Shown here piece after piece: positions 28,401 through 36,712 of a stretch of 64,000 bases of DNA. Where the stretch lies: assembly GCF_001613065.1 (NCBI RefSeq), contig NZ_BDBQ01000072.1, forward strand, positions 1-64,000. Reading direction: 5' to 3'. A program made the position numbers and the translations under genes. Within the stretch, counting starts at the first letter, position 1. Every line of letters begins with the position of its first letter. Origin of the DNA: Nocardia miyunensis NBRC 108239. GTDB taxonomy: Bacteria; Actinomycetota; Actinomycetes; Mycobacteriales; Mycobacteriaceae. The notes below the pieces were generated by a model, which had not been told where the DNA came from, ran no database searches, and was given only the letters and a program-made list of their open reading frames with translations.

Positions 28401-29207
28401 AATGCCACCCCGGCCCTCTCCGCCGTGTCCGGCGGCACTACCTCGAACAACGGCCAGGATCTCATCACCGTCGGCGATGGCGTCGGGCAGACGCTTCAAC
28501 AGCACGAGCCCCGCACCCTCGCCCCGGACGTACCCGTCCGCGCGGGAGTCGAACGTGAAGCATCGCCCCTGCTCCGAAAGGCCGCCGAAATGTGATTCGA
28601 TCTCCTCGGCCACGGAATCGAGATTGAGCTGCACACCACCGGCGATGGCCGTCGCGGATTCACCGGACGCGATACTCCGGCAGGCCAGATGCACCGCCAT
28701 CAGTGCCGAGGACTGACCACAATCCACCGTCAGGCTGGGACCGCGCAGCCGCATGAAATACGAGACGCGATTGGCGATCATCCCGCGACCGGTCCCCGTA
28801 TGCGAGTACCGATCGAATACCGCGGAACCGCCGCTGCGCGTCATCGCGGCGTAATCGTCGCCCATTGCGCCGATGAATACACCGACCTGCTCCCCGGCGA
28901 GGGTATCGGCATCGATACCGGAACTCTCGACGAGATTCCAGGAAAGCTCCAGAACGATACGCTGCCGCGGATCCATCGCGGCCGCTTCCCTCGGCGGAAT
29001 ACCGAAGAAATCGGCGTCGAATTCCTCGACATCCCGCAGAAACCGCCCCGACAGGCCGCGCCCGGACGATTCCGGATCACCCGACGGCCGACGCAGCCCC
29101 GTCGTCGTAGCGACCTCGACCGCGTTGTTCAGAAGATCCCAGTACTCTTCCAGACTTTCCGCACCGGGGAACCTGCATGCGGCTCCCACGATCGCTACAT
29201 CTGCCAC
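19427..29207 (-). pseudogene. Modular PKS, loading KSQ-AT-ACP plus KS-AT-DH-ER-KR-ACP, broken by two 1-nt deletions
   Basis: If one base is restored after 27428 and one after 27356, the region is one 3260-codon gene starting at GTG 29207. Approximate residues: KSQ 1-415 (Gln replaces the active Cys, DCGQSS ~162; other KS histidines kept); AT 529-879 (YASH, methylmalonyl-type); ACP ~964; KS 1019-1439 (DTACSSS); AT 1649-1995 (YASH); DH 2012-2279; ER 2496-2817 (HAATGGVGMAAVQ, Tyr in ALDMYPT); KR 2824-3016 (LDD); ACP ~3139; C-terminal docking helices 3180-3260. It should start with decarboxylated methylmalonate (propionyl) and add one fully reduced methylmalonyl unit before passing the chain to the next PKS. 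Both deletions fall inside the loading AT. Marked pseudogene, but an assembly error in repeated DNA is a serious alternative. Confidence 0.8.
24520..24840 (-). repeat. Minisatellite-like repeat in a KS-AT linker
   Basis: About 320 bases of imperfect ~30-nt units encode roughly 100 residues of the pattern G-A-V-A-D-G-V-x-P-x-G between KS and AT of the extension module in the first modular PKS. The equivalent linkers in the other modules are only 10-25 residues long. The insert keeps the reading frame and has no stop codon, consistent with slippage in units of three. Confidence 0.75.
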
Positions 29208-29236
29208 GGCCAGACCACACCCCGATCACATAATTC

Positions 29237-30010
29237 TCAGAAACCGCCGCTGTAGGCGATCTCCGACTCCCGATCGAAGACGCGCGATACCACCTCCGGG
29301 TGCTCACGGTAGAAGAAATGACCGCCCGTGGAGGTGATCGAATCGAATTCTCCGCGGGTGTAGGGCCGCCACCGAGTGAGACTGGAAATGTGCAGACGCT
29401 GCTCATCCGACGCCGAGATATCGGTGATCGAGGTCTCGATCACCGAATGGGACCATTCCCGGAAACCCGCGGTGAGATCCGCGACGTACGGGCGCTGCAT
29501 CACCTCTCGGTTCGCACCGCTGAGTTCGGGCGGCAGTTTCCCGGCCGCGTCCGCCGCGGCGAGCCGACGTTTCGTATACCTGATCGGCCCACCGTTCAGC
29601 CACGCGTAGACCGCTCCCATACGCCATTCGTTGGGACATGCGCTGACGATCGGAATGAACCGCCCGACCTGGACCCCGAGCTTCTCCAGCTCCTGGGTCG
29701 CGACGAAGGCGAGCAGGCCGCCGAAGCTCAGGCCGGACAGCACCGGTCGCACGGCGCCGATCTCGGCAATCGATTCGGCGACCTCCCGGCCCACCGCGCG
29801 CAGACTGGTCGGGTCCGGTTCGTCCTTGCGCACGCTCCGGCCCGGCATCCGCCATACCGCGAAGTCGTAGTCCCCGATGAGCGGAATGAGCGGATTCGCC
29901 GTCCACGCCTGCTCGACGCCCGCACCGCCGAACAACCACACAGACGGCCGTCTCCCTCGATAATCCGCCGTCGGGAACCACCACTTCTCCAGCGCCGTAG
30001 GCCCGCTCAC
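29237..30010 (-). CDS. Discrete (type II) thioesterase, α/β hydrolase
   Basis: A 257-aa product with the α/β-hydrolase nucleophile elbow GLSFGG (Ser ~95), an Asp region after β6 and catalytic His in STGGHFFYREHPEVV near the C-terminus. The start WWFPTADYRGRRPSVWLFGGAG is typical of type II thioesterases, which hydrolyse stalled or aberrant acyl-ACPs. It sits between the single-module PKS (37 bases upstream) and the modular PKS (29 bases downstream) in one operon. No integral TE exists on any PKS here, so this enzyme may also be the chain-release enzyme; that is inference. Starts at GTG 30010. Confidence 0.88.
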   Translation of the reverse strand: MSGPTALEKWWFPTADYRGRRPSVWLFGGAGVEQAWTANPLIPLIGDYDFAVWRMPGRSVRKDEPDPTSLRAVGREVAESIAEIGAVRPVLSGLSFGGLLAFVATQELEKLGVQVGRFIPIVSACPNEWRMGAVYAWLNGGPIRYTKRRLAAADAAGKLPPELSGANREVMQRPYVADLTAGFREWSHSVIETSITDISASDEQRLHISSLTRWRPYTRGEFDSITSTGGHFFYREHPEVVSRVFDRESEIAYSGGF

Positions 30011-30047
30011 GCTGTACTCCCTCCGCTCACACCGCAGCCCTGCCCGC

Positions 30048-33000
30048 TCACGCCTTCTCCTGTTCCTGCTCCAGAAGTTTGACCACGCGGGCGGCGATCG
30101 ACTCGATGGTCAGATCCCCGGTGAACTGGAACACGCTCATCTGCACGTCGAGCTGCTTCTGCACGCGGGCTCCGAACTCGACACCCATCACCGAATCGAT
30201 GCCGAGATCCGCGATCGGCCCGCGCGTATCGATACTGTCGGGTTCGACGCCCAATACCTCTGACAACTGTTCGACGATCACCTTGATCACCGCGGGCGCC
30301 CGCTCCTCGGGCGGCAGATTGAGCAGCATCTGGCGAGCCGCCGCGGCCTGCTGCGACTCCGGCACCTCGTCGACGACCTCCTCGAATCGACCGCTGTTCG
30401 CGGCCACCCGGTTACTGCCGCGCCACGTCGCCCAGTCGACGTCGGCGAGCATGAGATTCGCCTGCCCGAACCTGGCCGCATCGAACAGCAGACCCGCCCC
30501 GCGATCCAGATCGAGGGGGTTGAACCCGAGCATTTCGAGATACTTGGTGACCGCGACGGACGACTCCGCCATACCGCCGCCGGCCATCGCGCCCCAGTTC
30601 ACCGACATCCCGGCCAATCCCTCGGCACGGCGAGCCGCGGCGAACGCATCGAGCGTGGCGTTCGCCGCGACGTAGGACGCCTGCGGAATGGTCCCGGTGA
30701 TCCCGCTGATCGAGGAATACAACACGAAGGCATCGAGGTCGAGGCCGCGTTCGCGGGTCGCCGCGTCCAGGGCCTGTGCCCCGCCGAACTTGGGCGCGAA
30801 CACCGAACCGATCGTCTCGGCGCTGATCTCGGCCACCGGCTGGTCGGCGACCACCCCGGCGGTGTGGAACACGCCCCGCAACGGGCGTTCGGGATCCGCG
30901 GTCGCGTCCAGCACACGTCCCACCGACGCCACATCGCTGACGTCGGCGGATTCGCAGACCACGTCGACGCCGCGCGCGGCCAGCACCTCGAGCTGCCGGC
31001 GGACGTCGTCGGTGGTCACCCCGCGACGACCGACGAGCACCAGCCTGGTCGCACCGCGCTGCACCAGCGCCCGCGCGGTCGCCAGACCGAACGCGCCGAA
31101 ACCTCCGGTGATCAGATAGGTCGCGTCGGGCCGGACCGGCAAGGCCGGTGGACGCTGCGGCAGCACCTCGGGAATGTCGGTGCGCAGGTCGACGACGACG
31201 CGTCCCACCTGCGACGCTCGCAACACCGTCTCGAAGGCGGCGGACAGTTCCGTGATCGGGAACCGCACGTAGGGAAGCGGTTCGACCTTCCCCTGAGCCA
31301 TCGCGATCACGCATTCCTGCATGAGTTCCCGGAAACGCTCGGGCCGCTGCGCGAGCAGCCGGTCCATATCGATGGAGTAGAAGTTCAGGTTCCGGTTGAA
31401 GGGCCGCAGATCCACGGTGCCGCCGAAGTAGACATCCGCCTTCCCGATCTCGATGATCCGCCCGAATTCCGCGGCGACCGTGAAGTCCTGGCTGATCACC
31501 TCGCCGGGCATCGAGTTGTAGACGACGTCCACACCGCGGCCGTCGGTAAGCCGGAGCACCTCGTCGACGAAGCTCGACGAACGCGAATCCAGCACATGGG
31601 TCGCACCGATTTCCGCCACTGCCGCACGACGTTCCGCGGAACCGGCCGTCGCGAACACCGTGGCGCCCAGGCTCGCGGCCACCTGCACGGCCGCCATCCC
31701 CATACCCCCGGCCGCACCGTGGATCAGCACGCTGTTGCCGGGCCCGATATCCGCGAGCGCGCGCAGCGAGTAGTACGCGGTGATGTAAGGCAGCCCCGAG
31801 CCGATGGCCAGCGGATCCAATTCCTGGTGATCGCCCAGAACCGCCCGCGGGGCCCGCACCCACGCACCGCCACCGTCGACATCGAGCAGGGTGTATCGGC
31901 GCAGCAGGCCGCGTGCCGCGACCGCCATCGCGTCGCCGGGCTCGATATCGGTGACCTCGGATCCGACGCGGGTGACGACTCCGTAGCCCTCCATACCCGG
32001 GACGGTGCCGAAGTAGGTGCCGGACAGCTGTCGCTCGGTGAGGATGCCGAGCACCTTGAGGGGGTCCTTGTAGTTCAGGCCGATCGTCTCGATCCGGATC
32101 TCCACCTCGCGCGGGCCCGGTGGGACCCGATCGCATGCGCGCAGGGTCAGATCCTTGAGCAGCCGCGTGCGCGGCAGCACCACCTCGTAGGGTTCCTCGG
32201 TGCTCGCCAGCCGGTTCGGCACATCCCACCGTTCGACGAACTCCGCGGCCGAGCGCTGCACACGTTCGGCCGATCGGCCGTCGGCGCGCAACCGGATCTC
32301 GTCCGACTCCGCGGTCGTCCCCCGAATCAATTCGGCGACAAGGGAATCGGGGCTCACCGAGCCGTCGATGTCGATCGCCGACCAGCCGACGGGGCTCTGC
32401 TCCTGGGCGAGCGTGCGGCGCAATCCGACGAGGGCGGCGTGGGCCGGATCGAGTTCGGTGTCACCCGGGCCGACCATGCCGTGGCTGGTCACGATGACCA
32501 CTCGCACGTCGAAGTCGGCCGGGTCGGTCTCGAGCCGGCCGGCGGAAGCGGCCGCGACGACGCGCGCGAACGACACGACGCGGTAGGCGAGTCCCGCCGC
32601 GTCGTATCCGGGTCCGGCGGCCAGGCCGATCCGCAGATAGCCGTCGCGGGCCAGGGCGTCGGTGAGCTGCTTCGTCATCGCGTCCACGGCCGCCGCGTCG
32701 TCGGGGTCGGCGTCCCAGGTGATCCGGAGCGGTTCGATCGGGCCCTGCGTCATACCCGACAGCACGGTCTCGGCGGGTGAGCCGATCGTGACCGCAACGT
32801 TGATCGCCCGGCTCTGATCGTTGGGTGCGAGCGCGGGGAGGTCCTCCCAGCGCCGCTCGTAGAACAGGCGCTCGAGGTCGTCCAGCGGGTCGGGCGCGAC
32901 GCCGATGGGTGCGAATTCCGCGCCGTAGAGCGCGAGCGCGACCTCGCCGTTCCGGTCGGTCAGGAACGCGTCCACGCGCAACGGCTCGGTCGATACCACC

Positions 33001-36000
33001 GAGACGACCGCGAGGAGTTCGTCCGGAATGGGCCCGAACAGACGCACCCGGTCCACGGCGGCGGGAACGTGTGCGACGGCCCGGGTGTTGTTCGCGGTGC
33101 TGCTCGCGGCGAGCAGTACCGCGGCGCACTGGAACGCCGCGTCGGTCAGTGCCGGATGCACGACATGCGGTGCGTCAGGCACGAATTCGCCCTCGACGAT
33201 GCCGCGGGTGTCCAGTTCGGCGACACAGGTCGTGCCCCGGACCCGGGCCCGCTGGATCCGCCGGAAAGCGGGCCCGTAGGCAAGGCCGAGCGCATCCATC
33301 GCGGCGTAGATCTCGTCGTGGTCGAACGCGATGTCGCCGGGTTCCTCGGCCGGTACCTCCAGCCGGTGCGCACCGGAATCCATCTCCACGAGCCGGCCCC
33401 AGGCGTGCTGGGTCCACAGATCCCCGTGACCCGATCGCGCCTTGATGGACAGACGTTTCGCGGCGTTCTCGACCGCGACGCGCACCACCGGCACATCGTG
33501 CTCGGAGACGATCAGGGGCGCGATGAACGCGAGGGCGTCCACGCCGACCTGGTCACGGCTCGTGCGCTGACGCGCCGCGGCGAGGGCCGCGTCGATGTAT
33601 CCGGCGCCCGGCAGGACCACCGCACCGCCGACGTTGTGATCGCGCAGCCACGGCAGATTCGCCGGAGCCAGGGTGAGTTCCCATTCCGATTCGAGGGAGT
33701 CGGTGCGGTCGCCGAGCAGCGCGTATCGGTTCGGGTCGCCGTGCCGGGCGCGAAGTGTGCGGATGTTCTCCTCCCACACTTCCAGATCCAGCCACGGATA
33801 CGGCGGCAGGTCCAGGTGCGCGACCTTCTTGTCCCGGTACGTCGCGGCGTCGCCGGGCGCGTCGACCGCGCCGACCCGGTACAGCTCGGCGAGGGCGGTC
33901 AGCGTCGCCGACTCGGCGTCCTCGTCGCGATGCAGGGTGCCGATGCCCGCGCCGCTCACGCTCTGTCGCACGAACGCCTCGCGGATGTTGCCGACGAGAA
34001 CCGGGTGCGGTCCCACCTCGAGGAACACCCGGAATCGCTCGTCGATGAGCGAGTCGATCGCGTCGGCGAATCGTACGGTCTCGCGAACGTTGCGGCACCA
34101 GTAGCCGGGATCGGCGAATTCCCGTGCGTCGAACCGGCCGCCGGTGACGGTCGAGTAGACCGGCAGCGTGGCCTCGCGCGGAGTCAGGCCCGCCAGCGAT
34201 TGTTCCAGCTCGCCGAGGATCGGGTCCATGAGATGACTGTGATACGGCACCTCGACCCGCAGCCGCCGCGCGAAGACGCCCTCGCCGGTCAGCTCCTCGC
34301 GCAACTCCTCGAGCGGTCCCTCCAGTCCCGCGAGCGTGACCGCGGTAGCGCCGTTGACCGCCGCGACGGACACCGCGTCGCCGAATCGTTCGAAACGCTG
34401 ACGCGCCTCGTCCGGCCCCAGTCCCACCGCGAGCATGCCGCCGCTGCCCGCGGTCTGCGCCTGCAGGCGGGACCGGTGGTAGGCGACGGTGAGCGCGTCG
34501 GTGAGCGAGAGCGCCCCGCTGACGTAGGCCGCGGAGACCTCGCCGACGCTGTGCCCGACGACCGCCGCGGGACGAACGCCCCACTGCGCCAAGTGATCCA
34601 CGAGTGCGACCTGGATCAGGAAGTTGCCGGGCTGGGCGATATCGGTGCGCGCGATGCGGGAGTCGTCCTCGCCGGCGAGCACCTCGTCCAGGATCGACCA
34701 TCCGGCGATCCTGCGGAACTCGGCGTCGATCGCCTGGGCGGTGTCGCGGAACGGACCGGGCTCGACGAGCAGGGACCGGCCCATCGCCCACCACTGCGGA
34801 CCCATGCCGCTGAAGACGAACACCGGGGTGCGCAGGCCCTCCACCAGGACCCGGTCGCCGATCTTGCCCTCTCCGGACGCGAACGAATCCAGCTGTGCCA
34901 CAAGGTCTTCGGTGTCGCGATAGACGAATCCGCGCCGGAGGTGGTGATGCGCCCGACGCCGCACCGCCGCGGCCTTGACCCGCGGCAGGTCGACCGGGCC
35001 GCCGCCGCTGGCGGCATCGACCGTCGGAGAATCGACGGTCGGGGATGCGGGTTCGGCTGCGCCGGAAGGTGTTCTGAGCAGATCGCCGTATCCGCGCGCG
35101 AGCCGCCGCAGCGACTCCTCACTGCGGGCGGAGACCGGGAACACCCGGACCGTATCGCGGGCCTCGTCGCCGTGCACCGCTTCGGGGGCGCGCTCGACGA
35201 GCACGTGGGCGTTGGTGCCGCCGTATCCGAAACTGTTGACCCCCGCGTGGATTCCGTCGAGATCCTCGACCTCGAGCGGCACCGTCAGGCCCAGATCGTC
35301 GAATGCGATCTCGGGATTGGGGTTCTCCAGGTACGCCTGCGGCGCGACGCGCCCCTCCCGCACCGTGAGCGCCGCCTTGATCAGTCCGGCCACCCCGGCC
35401 GCCGCCTCGGTGTGGCCGAAGTTGTTCTTCACCGACCCCATCCGCAGGGGACGGGTGCGCCCCTCGGCCATCCCGTAGGCGCGGCCGAGCGCGGAGGCCT
35501 CCAGCGGGTCGCCCACGCCGGTGCCCGTGCCGTGCGCCTCGACGTAACCGACTCGGGCAGGGTCGATTTCGGCTTGCTCGGCCACCTTCCGGGCCAACGC
35601 GTACTGCGAATCCGGATTGGGCACGGGCAGCGCCAGGGTGCGACCGTCCTGGTTCACTCCGCTGCCGCGGATCACCGCGTAGACCCGATCCCGGTCGCGC
35701 ACAGCCTGTTCCAGATTCTTGAGCACGACGACGCCGACGCCCTCGCCGCGGCCGTAGCCGTCGGCGGAGGCGTCGAACGACTTGCATCGACCGTCCACGG
35801 ACAGGAACCGACCCTTGCACATCGTGATGAAGGTCTCCGGCTGGAAGATCACGTTGGAGCCGCCGACCAGTGCGATGTCGCACTCCCCGTCGGCGATGGC
35901 GCGGACGCCGAGATGGGTGGCCACGAGCGAGGACGAGCACGCGGTGTCCACGGTCAGGCTGGGCCCGTGCAGGTCGAACGTGTACGCGATCCGGTTGGAC

Positions 36001-36461
36001 AGCAACGTCTGTGACGAACTGGTCGCGGCGAAGTTGTCGATCCGGTCCAGCGCGTGCGACCCGGCCTTGCCGACCGCGTTGTCGTTGGTGAACCCGCCGA
36101 TGAAGGTGCCGACCGAGGCGCCGCTGACATTCCCGGCGACGCCCGCGTCGTCGAGCGCCTCCCAGGACACCTGCAGCAACCGACGCTGCTGGGGATCGAG
36201 GGTCGCCGCCTCCCGCCGGGAGATTCCGAAGAAGTCCGAATCGAATCGGGCGAATGGCTCATCGACGAAAGACGCGTGCCTGGTGTACATCCGGCCCGGC
36301 GCCTCCGGATCCGGGTCGTAGTAACGGTCGACATCCCATCGCCAGTCCGGGATCTCGGTGACCGCATCTCCCTTGCGTACCAGGAAATCCCAGAAACTGG
36401 ACGAATCGACTATGCCCCCGGGATACCTGCACCCGATTCCGATTATGGCGATGGCAACCAT
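30048..36461 (-). CDS. Single-module fully reducing type I PKS (mycocerosic-acid-synthase-like)
   Basis: 2137 aa, KS 1-430 (DTACSSS, EAHGTGT, NFGHTEAAAG), AT 545-835 (GHSVG; YHSH in place of the usual YASH/HAFH specificity motif), DH 910-1175 (HNVGGAVVLP; D in LTDAAFQ), structural KR 1200-1420, ER 1425-1765 (HGAAGGMGMAAVQ), KR 1780-1965 (GGFGAFG; Tyr in QASYVAANA), ACP with Ser in GIDSV ~2090. The length and domain order match mycobacterial MAS/Pks2/Pks5-type enzymes that iteratively elongate acyl chains. It has no docking domains, so it probably works iteratively rather than in line with the modular PKSs. First gene of the minus-strand operon. ATG 36461 is used, with GTG 36470 as an alternative. 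The extender unit cannot be predicted from YHSH. Confidence 0.92.
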   Translation of the reverse strand: MVAIAIIGIGCRYPGGIVDSSSFWDFLVRKGDAVTEIPDWRWDVDRYYDPDPEAPGRMYTRHASFVDEPFARFDSDFFGISRREAATLDPQQRRLLQVSWEALDDAGVAGNVSGASVGTFIGGFTNDNAVGKAGSHALDRIDNFAATSSSQTLLSNRIAYTFDLHGPSLTVDTACSSSLVATHLGVRAIADGECDIALVGGSNVIFQPETFITMCKGRFLSVDGRCKSFDASADGYGRGEGVGVVVLKNLEQAVRDRDRVYAVIRGSGVNQDGRTLALPVPNPDSQYALARKVAEQAEIDPARVGYVEAHGTGTGVGDPLEASALGRAYGMAEGRTRPLRMGSVKNNFGHTEAAAGVAGLIKAALTVREGRVAPQAYLENPNPEIAFDDLGLTVPLEVEDLDGIHAGVNSFGYGGTNAHVLVERAPEAVHGDEARDTVRVFPVSARSEESLRRLARGYGDLLRTPSGAAEPASPTVDSPTVDAASGGGPVDLPRVKAAAVRRRAHHHLRRGFVYRDTEDLVAQLDSFASGEGKIGDRVLVEGLRTPVFVFSGMGPQWWAMGRSLLVEPGPFRDTAQAIDAEFRRIAGWSILDEVLAGEDDSRIARTDIAQPGNFLIQVALVDHLAQWGVRPAAVVGHSVGEVSAAYVSGALSLTDALTVAYHRSRLQAQTAGSGGMLAVGLGPDEARQRFERFGDAVSVAAVNGATAVTLAGLEGPLEELREELTGEGVFARRLRVEVPYHSHLMDPILGELEQSLAGLTPREATLPVYSTVTGGRFDAREFADPGYWCRNVRETVRFADAIDSLIDERFRVFLEVGPHPVLVGNIREAFVRQSVSGAGIGTLHRDEDAESATLTALAELYRVGAVDAPGDAATYRDKKVAHLDLPPYPWLDLEVWEENIRTLRARHGDPNRYALLGDRTDSLESEWELTLAPANLPWLRDHNVGGAVVLPGAGYIDAALAAARQRTSRDQVGVDALAFIAPLIVSEHDVPVVRVAVENAAKRLSIKARSGHGDLWTQHAWGRLVEMDSGAHRLEVPAEEPGDIAFDHDEIYAAMDALGLAYGPAFRRIQRARVRGTTCVAELDTRGIVEGEFVPDAPHVVHPALTDAAFQCAAVLLAASSTANNTRAVAHVPAAVDRVRLFGPIPDELLAVVSVVSTEPLRVDAFLTDRNGEVALALYGAEFAPIGVAPDPLDDLERLFYERRWEDLPALAPNDQSRAINVAVTIGSPAETVLSGMTQGPIEPLRITWDADPDDAAAVDAMTKQLTDALARDGYLRIGLAAGPGYDAAGLAYRVVSFARVVAAASAGRLETDPADFDVRVVIVTSHGMVGPGDTELDPAHAALVGLRRTLAQEQSPVGWSAIDIDGSVSPDSLVAELIRGTTAESDEIRLRADGRSAERVQRSAAEFVERWDVPNRLASTEEPYEVVLPRTRLLKDLTLRACDRVPPGPREVEIRIETIGLNYKDPLKVLGILTERQLSGTYFGTVPGMEGYGVVTRVGSEVTDIEPGDAMAVAARGLLRRYTLLDVDGGGAWVRAPRAVLGDHQELDPLAIGSGLPYITAYYSLRALADIGPGNSVLIHGAAGGMGMAAVQVAASLGATVFATAGSAERRAAVAEIGATHVLDSRSSSFVDEVLRLTDGRGVDVVYNSMPGEVISQDFTVAAEFGRIIEIGKADVYFGGTVDLRPFNRNLNFYSIDMDRLLAQRPERFRELMQECVIAMAQGKVEPLPYVRFPITELSAAFETVLRASQVGRVVVDLRTDIPEVLPQRPPALPVRPDATYLITGGFGAFGLATARALVQRGATRLVLVGRRGVTTDDVRRQLEVLAARGVDVVCESADVSDVASVGRVLDATADPERPLRGVFHTAGVVADQPVAEISAETIGSVFAPKFGGAQALDAATRERGLDLDAFVLYSSISGITGTIPQASYVAANATLDAFAAARRAEGLAGMSVNWGAMAGGGMAESSVAVTKYLEMLGFNPLDLDRGAGLLFDAARFGQANLMLADVDWATWRGSNRVAANSGRFEEVVDEVPESQQAAAARQMLLNLPPEERAPAVIKVIVEQLSEVLGVEPDSIDTRGPIADLGIDSVMGVEFGARVQKQLDVQMSVFQFTGDLTIESIAARVVKLLEQEQEKA

Positions 36462-36469
36462 GGCCCCCA

Positions 36470-36712
36470 CTTACTGTATGGAAACTGATGACCGCCGAAT
36501 TATCGACTGGATAGCGCTGTGTTGTCCAACGATTTTCAGAATTCGCTGAGCAACGGCACAAGCGACCGACACTCACGTATGGTGGGCACCATGCTGTGCC
36601 AAGATCGCTGTCCCACTTGCACATACGTGCTGCTGACAGCGTCCGTAACAGGCGATCGTACCCCGGCCCTCGATACGTTCGGGCCGTCGATATTCCCGCC
36701 GGTGGGGACCGC
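36470..36712. promoter_or_regulatory. Divergent promoter region between the PKS operon and the MmpL/acyltransferase operon
   Basis: 243 bases with no coding sequence separate the two operons. They contain an inverted repeat CACGTATG (36574-36581) / CATACGTG (36622-36629) with a 40-nt spacer, and a short palindrome GGCACCATGCTGTGCC (36585-36600). Either could bind a regulator acting on both operons; no cluster-specific regulator gene is visible in the window. Confidence 0.45.
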
